Below, one piece after another: positions 42,941 to 55,253 of a stretch of DNA of 64,000 nt. The position numbers and the translations under genes were made by a program. How positions within the stretch are numbered: position 1 is the stretch's first letter; every line of letters begins with the position of its first letter. The stretch is from Eurosta solidaginis (taxonomy: Eukaryota; Arthropoda; Insecta; Diptera; Tephritidae), in NCBI RefSeq assembly GCF_040869045.1, contig NC_090319.1:359121739-359185738 (forward strand), given 5' to 3'. The notes under the pieces were generated by a model. It did no database searches. It saw only the letters and a program-made list of their open reading frames with translations, and had not been told where the DNA came from.

Positions 42941-45900
42941 ACATAACTCTACTTAGTTTTATTAAATTAGGTGTTTATTTCTTTAGAATAATAAGTTCTA
43001 TTATCATTTTAAACTCAATTTATAAGTTTGTATCTTTCAAATTTTATATTTTACTACTTAGCCAATTATTTTTTTTGAAGAAGAAGAGCAGCTTTAGATC
43101 TCGACGCTTAACAAACTCCTGGCTTTCAACTACTAGGCAAAACATAGAAACTGAAATCCACGCGAAATGTTGATGACTACTCAATGTGGGCGGTAAATGG
43201 TGGACAGACCGTTTCATTTCTCTTTATTATTGTTATTTCGTACAAAATTTGTCAAATGCGTGAAGTTTCTCAAATTGTTGGAAAAGTGCTAAAATTATGC
43301 CAAACTTGGAACCTAGCGACTTATATAGGCATTTGTCTACTTTATCGTTTATATTTAAAGTTTTACCTCTTTATTCATAAAAAATCAAGTGGATTATAAA
43401 TTAACTCTTAATTAAATAGTTCCGCAAGTGGGCCTAAGAGCTTTTATGCATGTAAATCCGCACATAATCTTATCAAGTCCCCGAAATCAGGTTAAATAGT
43501 CCAAGACCATGTGTTCCAAAATATACACACGGTGAACCAGAAAACAGCTTACATGATATCTCCCTGTAAGTTTTTTTTTACAAATCATTATATACCCTTT
43601 GCATAATTTGTGCGACTTTCTGATAATTTTGGTTCTGTTTTTAAAAATATTAAAAATCTAACTTGAAGAATTTGCAAAAATAAACTTGGGTGAATGCAAC
43701 ATCCATCAATGTGGTCAGGGATTGAGAACCGCACCGTGTACGCTGAGGTGGTAAGGGCATTCCACATTGATAGCGCCGCATAGGATTGATATGTTTATAC
43801 GTTCACATTACAATTATCTTATATATTATTTCTAATTGCTGTTTTTATGTGCAGGTCCCTTTTTCGCTCTTATTTGGAAACCAAATCTATAAATAAAGTT
43901 TTGATTGTAAAGATGGAGATTCGTGCTATTAGCGAGCTTTGGACACATTATTGGTCGTAGTGCTTTTGATTAACTATATTTTAGTAAAATAATTTGTTAA
44001 AAATAAACGATTTTGAGCACACAAAGAATCTATTTGTACTACGACATTATTGTGAATATTTGATTAGAACTAACACTGCATTATTGGCAGTTGCTAACAT
44101 TCGCCAGATGGCAGCGCATGTAAAGTTTTATTGGTAAATAATTGATTGATAGAACAGCTGATTTCTGTTGATATTTGATATGAGACTTTTATGTTTATTG
44201 CGCAAGATGCGCACGGGTCCAGTTAGTATTTATTATGGCATAATATATATGTAAACATGACATAAAGAATGAAGGGATGAACCAATTTCGGCAACTCTTT
44301 TTTTGTTGTATTTGTTATTGCCAGGTTAAGGTTCTTATGAAAACTGCGCGGGGTATGGGTAATTTTATGCGGGAAGTCGACTATTTATCGACCTTTTCTA
44401 AAAATTTGTTTGTTGTTGTTATTGTGGTTGTAGCGATAAATATACCCTTGCAACAGAGTAACCTCGTATTTCTATACCTTTCACGAAAATGAAATGGTTT
44501 ATTAAGTTTTGTCCGAATCTCGAAAATTGTAGGTACTTGATAGGGAAGAGATAGACCAACCAATAAGCATACCAAAATAATCAGATTGATGAGCTGAGCT
44601 GAGTTGATTTAACCATGTCCCATATATATTGATAAAATTCAGTAAGCAGGATTATTTGTGTGTACGAATGATCATTTGTTGGACCAGCGAATCGGACAAC
44701 TCCCATAAAACCGATTTTTAATTTAAGATATGTGGGTTTTCGTAATTTCTTCCTCATTTTGTTGGCTAGAAGCTCGAAATTTCACAGGATGCCTACATGT
44801 AAAGCGTACTTATCTCATGAAAACCAATTATCCTTGGGAACCAAAGTTTAAACTCTTCAGGATTCTGCACACATGGCTGAAGGACATATAGTGTGATCAA
44901 TGAAAGTTTTTGTATTTTTCCTAAAAGACGGTCCGATACAAATATTTGATAAATTAAGATTCATGGATATTTGGACTGTTAGTAGTGGATAGCATTCTGG
45001 CCTACCATGCCGAAGGTCCTGCGCTCAAGGCCCTTTGTAAAAATTGTTTTCTGAACGGTTATGCCCCTTGGTGTTGGTTTGGTACATACTGCAAGTATAT
45101 TTCTAAGACATGAAAATTTGTAGGCACTTTTTAAAAAATCGGTCATATACAAATACGAACTCTTACAGAAACTTTCATTTATACTGAGTTAGTTTACATC
45201 GTGTTCGGCAATTCAATACATCATTGTGGCCCTGTCTTCAGCATACAGCGGTACGAGGACTGTCACTCTCACATCAGTACCCAAGTGCTCGTAGACTTTT
45301 TTCATATTAGCAAAAGCATTGGCTCATTTTTTTTGCTAACAAAATGCTGCCTATTAAGTCGAGTGCTCGGTCGGACTCTAGTTTGCATATTTTCTTTTCG
45401 CTTTCACACCTTACACATTCACTCTCACCTTCGAAGCATTTGATATCTGAAATTTCCCCCTCATGCTATATCCGCGTTCCACCATCCCTTTCAAGTTAGC
45501 GTAAAAGTTCACACTACGAATTTCTTTTTGCCTAAAGTTTCCGTTTTCACTCACAATCAGCCACTTTTCTTTCGCTTTTGAAATTTTACAAGTTGTCATG
45601 GCTGTTAGCGCGCACAGCGAAATAAGAGTGTGTGCAGTGCGCTATACGAATGACAATGCAATGAGTCGAAAGGGCCTAAGGGTATGGTGAAGTGCCGACA
45701 AATTTACAAACTTTGAAATTTTCTTAAAACTTTTGGCAAATTATTTACTGTTTTGTGTACAAACTGTCGCATTGATGTGCTTACATCCTTCACCTGTTTT
45801 CTAAAACAATTTTAATTTGTTGATAGCCTTAATTTGTAATTTGTTTGTGTAAGCAAAAGGGAGGGGCTATTTGCGGAATTACTCTGTTAAAGAAATTTTA

Positions 45901-46400
45901 ATTAGATACAAAAGCAATTGTTATGACGCAGAGTAGCAATATTATTTCACTAACTTTTTGTTATATTAAAGTTTATCGTTGCGTAACAGGAAATCAGAAT
46001 AATTAAAAAAAAAAAAAAAAAATTTGAAAATTTCCACATGATAAAACTCACTACACTAATGGTCCTAGCTAACAACTTAATGCCAGGCAACTTTTGAAAA
46101 ATTATACATTTGTATTTGCTTTATACTAGGGAGACAAATACAACCATAAAAAACTATAAAATATTCCAATCATTTATAAACCATTCGGCTCACTGCGGAA
46201 TGAGGCGTTCATGTTCCCGTACCGATATAATATAGATGCAATGCAATAAGTTTTATCGATTATTTGCATTAATTTATCAGTTTTGTTGATATTATATAGT
46301 AATGCGCAATCCAGGAATCAGCGAAAGTTATGCACACACCGCCGAATGTTAAAGTATAAAGCGCCGGACGCATTAAACTATCCCGGCAAACAAAAGCCAA
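42941..46400. other. Non-coding interval, no gene seen
   Basis: The interval is mostly AT-rich. 44985-45065 has a tRNA-like head ('tagtggatagcattctggcc' then 'gtcctgcgctcaaggccc') that could be a second, decayed SINE family. 45330-45680 is pyrimidine-rich, then purine-rich. There are no coding homologies. Confidence 0.4.
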
Positions 46401-46968
46401 ACTAGTCAGCAAACATTCTAGTTCATTGACAAGAATTTTGTGGGGTTATTGACAAGTGCTTTCTGTCGACATTTAGCAATGCATACTTCAGTTAACAAGG
46501 CCAGATGTCGTACAAATCAAATACGTTGGGTATAGCGACATCAGCAATCTGACGCATGTTTTCTACTTGTCAGTTTTGACTATACCATTCCAAAATAGTG
46601 GATAATGGAACAGATAATCCCATACGAAAATCTCCAAACCCAGCTAACGACGGTTTCCCTCATTTAAACGCAAATATTCGGTTAGCCAGACATTAGCATG
46701 GTTTCCGTAAAATTCATTTTACAACCACCGCGCAAAACGCCATTAACACCCAGATAAAATACTGACTGAACCACTCAAAACTGCATCATAGGCCGCTGCT
46801 AGTGGCGCTTGACCTGTCAAAATCTTTTGACACAGCCAACCACCAAGGTTCACCTCCTCCTATTTGTCTAAACAGATGGACCATAAATTATCTGAGTAGT
46901 CGGCAAGCGTCGGATCAATTTAGGAACGAAACCTCAAAAAAAAATATATAGGTTTACAAGTAAGATAT
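46400..46968 (+). pseudogene. Jockey-like LINE RT fragment, 5' part
   Basis: The plus strand near 46700-46950 reads HGFRKIHFTTTAQNAINTQI, then VALDLSKSFDTANHQG and NYLSSRQASDQFRNETSK. These are RT blocks of the same jockey-like family as 33937-35075. The copy is cut by the solo LTR at 46969. A further scrap lies at 47880-48030. Confidence 0.65.
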
Positions 46969-47484
46969 TGTAACGAATTTTGGGGAGTTCCTGATAATTG
47001 TGCACCTTCTGCTAACGTTCGAATCGCTGAACTATTGAAGAAATTACTCCAATATTCAGTATTGAAAAATGGTCTTTATTTAAACTACTTTGGGAGTAAT
47101 ACTCCACAATTACCGCGTACTTCACTAAAGTGTGTTAAAATCAAACTGATACATTATCGATGGCACCGCTCTGCTTTTATACTCTGCGTGAACGAGGCTA
47201 ATGGCTATTTCTCCTAAGGTTTAGACTTTTAACGAACATGCCTTCTGGAACAGTTGTATCTCATACTTCGTTATTTAGCTATATGCGTGTGTATGCATGT
47301 GTAGCTAATGATAACGTGATGTGTATGTGAAATAATCTCTTTGCTTCAAGCTGCTGGTTATGTGTATGTGTGGCTGCTTGGTTTGATGTGTTCATTTACA
47401 TAAGTGTGGTTGCTTGCTTTATTGTTGTTGTGCATTTATTTAGTAGCAGCATAGTGATGTATAAAACTGCTAATATTTGCCACA
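46969..47484 (-). mobile_element. Solo LTR with 4-bp TSD ATAT
   Basis: On the minus strand this 516-bp unit starts TGTGGCAAATATTAG and ends CAAAATTCGTTACA. It carries the family's 'ttgaatcgc'-side block (plus strand 'gaagaaattactccaatatt' at 47036-47055) and 'ttaaataaagacc'. ATAT flanks both sides (46965-46968, 47485-47488). It lies inside a jockey-like LINE and has no internal region. Confidence 0.85.
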
Positions 47485-47879
47485 ATATATTTTTTTACTT
47501 CTCCTTCTAACATACTGCCGTTTGCCACTGACTATGTGTCAAAATAGTGTGAATCGTGGTGCAACGAGCTTTTGACTTTGAACGAAGTGATAAAACTACC
47601 GGGGTTGCTGCCTTCGGCATCGATGCAGGGATGTTTTTATTAGCAGAAAAAGGAGCGAAATTTCAGATATCGGCTGCTGTGGTGGTAAATTTTTTGGAAA
47701 GATTGGGTATGAAATATGTGGTGCATTATATTTGACATATTGAAAATTTCACAAAAGACGAGGAATGGAATATCCAAAGATGCGTAGCTATATCAACATT
47801 AAGAACCCAAACACGAAAGTAAAGTCTTTCCATCCGTTGAAAAGTTATACGCGAAAAACAGTATTTCACCTACTCCACA

Positions 47880-48030
47880 CACTATTACACATCATGTTCT
47901 ACACTATTTTGTACCAAAGTAGTACAAGGCTGCCGAATGGCGTTAAGCTATCGACTGTAAGTCATCTAAAGGTTTTAAGTCTAACGCTCGACAGCACTTT
48001 ACCTTAAATGCCCATGTCTCCATACAAACA
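47880..48030 (+). pseudogene. Jockey-like LINE RT fragment, thumb
   Basis: RLPNGVKLSTVSHLKVLSLT then LDSTL corresponds to the segment after the catalytic site (VNGxxLPTVxxPKxLGVTFD). It is collinear with 46400-46968, so it probably belongs to the same insertion, separated by the solo LTR and decayed sequence. Confidence 0.5.
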
Positions 48031-48492
48031 AAAGGAGGCCGTAAGCCTATTGCACACTGAAATGTAAATACCGGTAAATACCTTCGTTGTGTCGCTGCCG
48101 GTGAAAGCTGTTAACAATAAACTGTTGCATAAACTAACTAGAATGTCAATTGATATGATATTGCTATATATAATAACCAGTATGCATTCAGTTATAATGC
48201 TGACTAGTGTGTTAATTAGTCTGACCCTTACGCACTTACTGACTAACATCTCTACAGCAACAACATACCTTTGTCAAAATGTGCGTGTTGGTATTAGGCG
48301 AATGGGATGGAATGAAAACATAAAACTTTGAAATTTTTGTGTATTGTAAGAAAATGTTTTCAATGTTTTGGTTTCATTTTGAGTTTGCCATCTTCTTTTG
48401 ACAATCCCTACTCCAGTGAAATGAAAAAAATAAAATCAGCTGATGAGATGAGGCAACCATATAGTTGAGCCGTGCATAAAACTGAGGTTTAA
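48031..48492. other. Non-coding interval, no gene seen
   Basis: The overlapping 80-codon frames on both strands (48004-48331) have no recognised motif. Confidence 0.4.
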
Positions 48493-48681
48493 AAGTGCGT
48501 GCACACTAAGCGACACGACACGTAGCGACACGTTCCACAAAATATTCGCCGCATTTTTGCCTAATTGGTCAACTTGGTCGTGTCGTGTCGTTCGACTGTC
48601 GCTATGTGTGCATGGTTCCATAAGAATACATGCAAAGAATATTTGTCGCTACGTGTCGCGACGCTTAGTGTGCACGCACTT
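48493..48681. mobile_element. 189-bp MITE with long TIRs
   Basis: Arms of about 38 bases begin AAGTGCGTGCACACTAAGCG on the left (48493 on), with the complement ending at 48681. The arms are rich in 'cgacacg' and differ at few positions. The interior again contains 'cgtgtcgtgtcg' in inverted form, so most of the unit can base-pair. It has no ORF and I found no clear target duplication. Confidence 0.7.
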
Positions 48682-49675
48682 CAAATCAACTCAATAAACA
48701 TACTTTACAAGGTTGCATTTGCGGTTTGAAACAATTTATTATACATTTTTTTTGAATAGGCAATTTGTTACTACCATTTACTATATGATAAATTGCGTAA
48801 TAAATTGCCCAAATGGTATAAATTGCCAATTTGGTTTGTTTTTATACATAGCAACATCTTAGCATCACCCTGAAGCTTTGGCATTTATCGCTATTACGCC
48901 GGTTTCTTTTCAAATAAGCTGCTGGTCAGCTTTTATCGACATTGAAAAGCCGCCCGGAGTTTTTGTACACACAGCGACATAATGAAAACATTAGTGAACT
49001 TTTTGAATACATACATAGTGCGAAAGTAAACTGAAAAAACTTGAGATCGTATCAGCTGATTGAAAAACGAATACCACCCAAATAGCTGTGCCCATTAAGA
49101 AACTTTTTTTTCCTGCACCAATGAAATGCGGCAGATATAACCAAAAACCCTCTCATCTGTTGTATGAGAGATATTTGCCATAGAACTTAGATCTGTTCGG
49201 TTCCAACAAATATTTTATCCGACATTCGGCAATCCAACTGAATCATAGATAAAGAAGCAAAAAAAAGTGGGTCTTGCGAAAAATAAGCCCAAGATGAAGT
49301 ATTTGCTCTCATCCAAGAAATAATCGGCGCATTCTCGCCTTGTGATGAATTTCATCTGTCATACAAATTATTGTTTTGGCCCTGAGCTTGAATCGAACCC
49401 GTCATCAATAGGCCTATAAAACAAAAGAAATTGTATAGGAATAATTGTATTCTCTTTTCTACCTTTTCCTCTTAATGTAGCCAAAAACATTCATTTTCAT
49501 TTTTATCAACAGTTTCGCTTCACAATTTATTGCAAAGATGCTTCTTTACTTCTTAACTCAATTTAGTATTTTGTACTTTAAGCCCACAATCCTATAACAC
49601 ATCCATATGATGGCACTGACTTTTAGTAGACTTTTGTCTAAAATCCAAGTTGAGCTGTTTAGGGGCGAAATTCTA
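48682..49675. other. Non-coding interval, no gene seen
   Basis: AT-rich sequence with no nameable repeat. Confidence 0.4.
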
Positions 49676-50270
49676 ATGCGGCAGTTACTCACGAACGTAC
49701 GTACAAAAAACGTGTCAGCTGACACGACCTATCTTATGAGTGTGCAATGTAAACGAAAACTCGCCGACGTGCAACGCCCGTACGTACGTGGCCCGGAACG
49801 TAGAAATCAAAACAATTTTGATTTTTTCCGTAAGAGCGTGTCAGGTGATCGCTCTCTTACTAGACAGAGTTGCCTAGTAAATTTTGTGCGCTAATTTTTG
49901 ACCGTTTGCAGTTTTATGCAAAAACACCTAATTAAAGTTTGAAAAATTGTGAAAATAATTCGAAATAATTATGTAAAAGTGCAGATTATAAATATGTGAT
50001 CTATTTATATTTATTTAATATTAATTCCAGCCTTTTAAAACATCAAAAATTAAATTGGAAAAAGTTGATGTTTCCATAAGCATGCATACCAAATGGTCAA
50101 TGGCAACAGTGCTTATCTGTAAACAACACACACACAAATATGTTATGTACATGTACACAGACGCACACATTGATTCCTACGGGCTTGAGGGTTCGCTCAA
50201 ACGTGTTTCGTACGACAAACGTCCGTACGTACGGCACACGTCGGTGGGTAACTGCCGCTTAAATTGTTTG
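49676..50270. mobile_element. About 595-bp TIR element (MITE-like)
   Basis: The left end 'gcggcagttactcac' (49678-49692) is matched in inverse by 'gtgggtaactgccgc' (50245-50259). Beside both ends lie 'cgtacgtac' motifs (49696, 49780, 50222). The interior holds a perfect palindrome GTGTCAGCTGACAC (49712-49725). The 95-codon frame at 49607-49894 crosses the end and is not credible. Confidence 0.55.
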
Positions 50271-50879
50271 TTGCCAACATTGCTTTAAAATATGTTTAGA
50301 TGTAAACATATGTATATTTTAATGCGCATCTGCAGCAGATGTGACGTGTGGTCTAACACATGTAAATAATATAACATCACATGGGTGCCCACCAAAAAAT
50401 GTTGGGCGATATCTAAGGAAAATATGTCAAAAGAAGAACGTGCCTGACCAGTGACCTGATTTTCCAAGTAATCAATATTTGCAGTCCCATTTGATTAACC
50501 ATCCAACGGAATTTTATTCCTGATAAGTTGATTTTAAGACTGTCCATATCTACTGATCTTGGTCACCAATTTCTTGAAGTCCATCTAGATTAGAACTAGA
50601 TTAGCACTAAAGAAGATATTGAGCAGCCAAAAATTGAGGGATGGCATTTGCTAAAATTTTAAAGTAAAAGTTTATGTCTGTGTTAAAGTACACATTTTCC
50701 ACTGTTATTCGATTCATTTATATAAAGTATGTGTTGCTGACTTTCTTATTTCCACCTTATTGAGGTTTAGCGAATCAACGGACGTAGCATGAAGACAAAA
50801 CAATAAAAAGCAGTGAAATTTACTGTTGTGGGCATGTTTCGTCGTCAAGTACTGAGCGTTAGCAAAGAAGGATGGAACA
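50271..50879. other. Non-coding interval, no gene seen
   Basis: No nameable feature before the LINE remnant. Confidence 0.4.
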
Positions 50880-51574
50880 AAAAGAAGTACAACCTGCAGT
50901 TTGAAGACTCACTTTATGGACTGAGGTTGGTCGGCTTCGCTATTACTCGAACACCGAGCATATCCAGCACAATTTTCAAGCGTAAAAATATACCTCATTA
51001 CATGGGTCTCCCTTTGTCGAAAGACATGTAACCAGATCGGCAACGTGGTGACAGACGCTTGGCAAGCCTCTCGTGTTATAGATGTACGAACGAGTAGAGA
51101 ACCTAAAAGCGGAATCCAACAAAAAGCATAAGCAAAGCCCGACGTTGAAAGGCTTTAACCTCCAAAGACTGCCACTGAGTTCGTTATTGAGTTCCTGTTC
51201 GCTGAGAGCGAAAAGTAAACCCGAATGTAGGACCTTATGCTCCTATTTTAAGAGAAACTCGATCAACTGCAGAAACTAACAATTAGGGAAAAAGGATTGG
51301 TACAAAGACGCTGAATATAAACCAACATTAAGACGCAACAAGAAGAGTGTGTGAACGTAACCACGAAAGCAAAAATACGTTAGTACGAGAAGCGTGAGCT
51401 CCTAGTCACCAGAAATTTTAAAACGAGACAACTTATTGTAAAAACGAAAATGTCACTCTGGTAACCGATGTTCAGAGGGTATTGAGTTTATGGAAGGAAC
51501 AATTCGCTGTGCTTTTAAACTGTAAAAGCGTTGATACGCCTATGGAAGATACTGAAACCGAGCCCGCCACCGTT

Positions 51575-51865
51575 CTTTTTTTAGTTTTTACTACAAATTG
51601 GCGGGACGGGTCCCACATGTTTTATACCGATTCTGAATGGCAGCTGGAAGGCAGATTAATTTTCAATGAGTAGCTTTTCATGGCAGAAATACACTCGGAG
51701 TGTATCTAAAATCACGGACGAGGAACTCAGCCCGCTTATAAAATTTTTTTATAAGAAGCAACTTTTTGCCAAATTTTACGTATATCTTGCTTTTCCCGGG
51801 ACTTGAACCCAGTGCATTCGGTGTGGTAGACAGATCACGCTATAACTATACCACGGCGGTCGTCT
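51575..51865 (-). mobile_element. tRNA-derived SINE inserted in the RTE-like LINE
   Basis: The body blocks 'ctacaaattggcgggacggg' and 'atggcagaaatacactcgga' are present. The head on the minus strand contains a B-box-like 'gggttcaagtcccggg' and 'ataccacggcggtcgt' at its plus-strand end. The LINE linker stops at its left edge and the RT resumes at its right edge. Confidence 0.75.
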
Positions 51866-52085
51866 TCAGCGTTTTTAGCATCGCATATAAGGTCCTGTCA
51901 AGTGCATTGTGCGAAGGATTAAAGCCCCGTGAATCGGCAGATTGAACCTTAAAAATGCGGCGTCAGTCTTGGTAAATCTGCCATAGTCCAGATTTTCAAT
52001 ACGCGCCTTCAGTAGTACGAAAAGGCCCTTAAGCACTTTTGCCGGAATTGGGCTTTCCCGCAAAACTTATATAGCTGTTCAAGAC

Positions 52086-53026
52086 GACGTTGAGCAGTTG
52101 ATTCAGTAGTGGAAGTAGTAGGGTCTGCGATATACATTGCTAGTCCGGAAATAAACAGATCCCACAGGCTGCCAGATTACTGTAGCGTTTTCCAAGTGGA
52201 AATATTAGCCAAAACAAAAGTAGTAGAAACACTGGAAGATAATAGCTTAAGCTGCAACCGTGTTAACTTTTATATTGACAGTCAAGCAGCAATTAGGGCA
52301 ATAATCTCCCATAGCACAGCATCTAAATGCGTGTTAGTGTGTTAACAGTCTCTGGAGAGAATAGAGACAGGGAGAAAACACACATCTATATTGGGTCCCA
52401 TGGAATATGGGAATAGATTAGAATGAAAAAGCGGATGAACTAGCAAAAAAAGGCGCTTTAAAGCTTGCTCCAAAGACGTCCCAATTAGATTGAGCTAGAG
52501 GTACATATGATCGACCAAGCGGGAAAGGCGTGGGTTCAAGCGCGGAGCTGTAAAGTGTCGAAGATTATGTGTAGGTCTTACAACCTTAGAGTAACAAAGT
52601 TGTTTCTGTCATAAAAAAGAGAGGACTGTAGACTCATGACGGGTATTCTTACTGGACACTCCCTTCTGGCGTCATATGCCTTTAAATTAGGCTTGGCCAG
52701 TGATAGCAGATGTAGGAAGTGCGGGCTGGAGGAGAAAACGATCGAGCAGGTTCTGTGCTCATGCCCTGCGCTTACCAAGCGAATACTCCAGCTATTAAGA
52801 GTGATATAGCTGTCAGATCTAGAAGCAGCAAGCGGCTTAACTCCTAGGAAGCTTCAAGTATTTGCCAAGAGGACGGAGTTATTTTATAACATAGGTCCTG
52901 TTTTTGGATAGGAGTTTTCAGTTTGGTCGTTAAAAAAAAACTTCTGGTAACACTACGGACTCGATCAGTCTATGTGAGGTCCTCATGGATCGGCCAGTTC
53001 AACCTAACCTAACCAAACCATCACAT
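52086..53026 (+). pseudogene. RNase H-bearing LINE 3' part, (CCTAA) tail
   Basis: RNase H pieces: HRLPDYCSVFQVEILA, FYIDSQAAIRAI (52267-52302) and, in another frame, IYWVPWNMGID and NEKADELAKKGALKLA. The C-terminus is LTGHSLLASYAFKLGLASDS (52645 on) with the zinc motif CRKCGLEEKTIEQVLCSC. The tail is TTCAACCTAACCTAACC (53000-53016). It has the same domain order as 5086-6030. It sits inside an RTE-like LINE. Confidence 0.72.
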
Positions 53027-53110
53027 AAGTCAGAATTTGAAATAACCTCTACGAGCAATATGAAACTAAACGCGGTTTCAGCCAGGGTTGATGAGGTCAG
53101 GTGAAAATTT

Positions 53111-54757
53111 TATGAAAATTACAATTTTACATCGCCTGATGCTATCATATTCTTTATAGCTTATAAGTGCTCACAAAATATTTTCGCTAGTTGTGCGCAT
53201 TCATATATTAACAAGGTTACAACAACGTTTATACATATCTACTTCCTTGTAGTCTGTGTATAGTACTTGTGAATAGGTCTGAGCATCCCAGAACAATTTG
53301 AGCAGACATTAGCTACAAGCGTCCACCAGCCGTCGCATAGCATAGTCGTCTAGATATGGTTATGCTGGACTATGTTTGTACGATAGTGCAATGTATTTGT
53401 TGGAGGTCGTAGAGCTGACAGAGTCTAGCCCCTTGATGTATAACATTTTGTTAGGATCACGTATTTTCCAGGTAATTTACGTTAGCAAAAAGTTTACACT
53501 TTTTCAACCCTAACATTTTCTTTTCCACAACTATGTTGCTATTTTTTGTTTTTTTTTTTCGATATCTTTTGTGTTTTATTTGTAAAAATGTCCAAAATGC
53601 AGTTTCTCTATTTCTTGTTTTTATCGCATAGTTGCATTAGAGCGGTTTTTACGAGCTTTTTTTTCCTCTTTGCTGTTTATTTTTGTAATAACTGCTGTTG
53701 TAGTCTGTCTTGTCTCTACTTATATGTGTGTATGTTGATTCTTGTCTAATGATTTTGTAACCAGTTGCTGGGAAATATGAAGTTGGTACGTGACTCTGAT
53801 ATTTTATTCTTTTGTTAGACCATTTTGTTTTTTTTTTTACGTTTTTCTCTTCTCGGACAGCAAAATATTAGCGGAGTATGCGATTTATGGTGGAAAGTTC
53901 GTGCTATAGCGTAACATAAAGCGTCTGATATGTAATAATATAAATTGAATAAATGAAAATAAAAGAATATTTTGTTAGTATTTTAAAATTGTATCTGAAG
54001 CTTTGACCAATATTTTGTACTGTGTGCTAAAATTTAAATTTTTAAACAAAATCTAGGTAATGTGGAATAAAATTACCGCAAAAATTCTTAATTGAAAGCG
54101 TATGCTTATTATGAATGTACAAATAAAATAATAAAAAACAAAAATTCAAGTTAAAAGGATTTATTGAAAACAATACTTACATTAAGTAATAATAATACCA
54201 AAAGCTAGAAAATAATTAGGTAGGTACTAGGTACTAGTCATCACACTCCTCATCAATCTAGGGCCGTGATCAGATAATTAAATAGAAGCGTTGGAAGCGT
54301 CAAATTTCTATTGATAGTCATGAGTAAGATCAACTGAACCTTAATCAGGTTAAGCAACGCCTCCCCTTTTTAGAAATGTCCCTCCTCGAACTCCAAAGTA
54401 TTTTGATGTCACTTCTACCGGACTGTATGTAATATATGTTCCAAATATGAGCCAAATCGGCCCATAAATTCTATTTTTTGATATATTTCGATCCATGCGG
54501 CACCTATTGGAGGTTTTTTCTAAATGTTGCATTATCATCGGGTTATGAACTATATTCCAAGTTTCAAGTTTGTAGTTTATCGGGAAGTTACTTAAATTTC
54601 AATTAAAAAATTTGGCCGGCCGCTCAAGTCAAGCTAAATAAAACCGTTTAAAAAAGCAATTAATATACTAATCATAAAAACAGCGTTGATATATTTTTAT
54701 TTAAAACATTTCACAAGCGCCACTAGCAATCTTTTCCTGAAATTAGCATGCTGTTTT
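53111..54757. other. Non-coding interval, no gene seen
   Basis: A T-rich hydrophobic frame at 53546-53749 is a compositional artefact. 54350-54600 has an unassigned repeat-like block ('ccaaatatgagccaaatcgg'). Confidence 0.4.
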
Positions 54758-54783
54758 ATTAGCTCAGGAAACGGGTACGTCGC

Positions 54784-55251
54784 TTGACATATAGATTAAA
54801 TAAAGATATACGCAAAAGTCGCGATGAATATTTTAAACGTATAATAATTGCAGCAAATGGCAACTCAAAAAAGGAATGGGAGTCTGTGAATAAAATTATA
54901 AACCCTAGCTCTAAGAGAAAGCCTGAATCTATTGTGTTAAGTGTGGATGGTGTTGATGTCTCTGACTCTCTCGAAATTTCAAATGTATTTAATAACTTTT
55001 TTGTGAATGTAGGTACCGTCTCTGAAACGTTAAGCGATACAAATCATTTCATTTGCCAGGCAGATCCAATGTACGCAGAGTTCATACCTCCCAGTATCAG
55101 CTTTTTCTTTGATCCCATCTCAGGTTCAGAAATTCTTAATATTATCAAGAATTTAAACAATTCCGGTTCAAGTGGTATTGACAACATTTCGAATCGCGTG
55201 CTAAAGAACATAGCTCTTTATATTGTCGATATTTTAAAATATTTAACTTAG
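54784..55251 (+). pseudogene. LINE ORF2, pre-RT region
   Basis: An open frame of 155 codons, really an interior piece (open from about 54759; the first codon listed is TTG). KDIRKSRDEYFKRI, SLEISNVFNNFFVNVG and SGSSGIDNISNRVLKNI are the standard stretch leading to RT block 1 (SxGxDxIxxxxLK). It ends at a one-base frameshift near 55235, after which homology continues in the next frame (LGISSGVFPEDLKCATVIPL). Confidence 0.8.
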
Positions 55252-55253
55252 GT

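Larger units (their letters stand above)
50880..53110 (+). pseudogene. RTE-like LINE interrupted by SINE and second LINE
   Basis: Blocks appear in ORF2 order across two interruptions. Endonuclease C-terminus: SSTIFKRKNIPHY, TWVSLCRKT, then VTDAWQASRVIDVRT (50960-51110). Linker: TDVQRVLSLWKEQFAVLLN (about 51460-51520). SINE at 51575-51865. RT start: AYKVLSSALCEGLKPRE (51878-51928), then AFSSTKRPLSTFAGIGLSRK (about 52000-52070). RNase H LINE at 52086-53026. RT block: NNLYEQYETKRGFSQG (53044-53092). Stops and frameshifts abound. The short ORFs in this stretch are pieces of it. Confidence 0.7.

Noticed and set aside
51875..52063. 62-codon minus-strand frame
   Set aside because: It is antisense to the RT start AYKVLSSALCEGLKP of the plus-strand RTE-like LINE.
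53546..53749. Hydrophobic 67-codon frame resembling a membrane protein
   Set aside because: It translates T-rich DNA, has no homologue I recognise and lacks any gene context.
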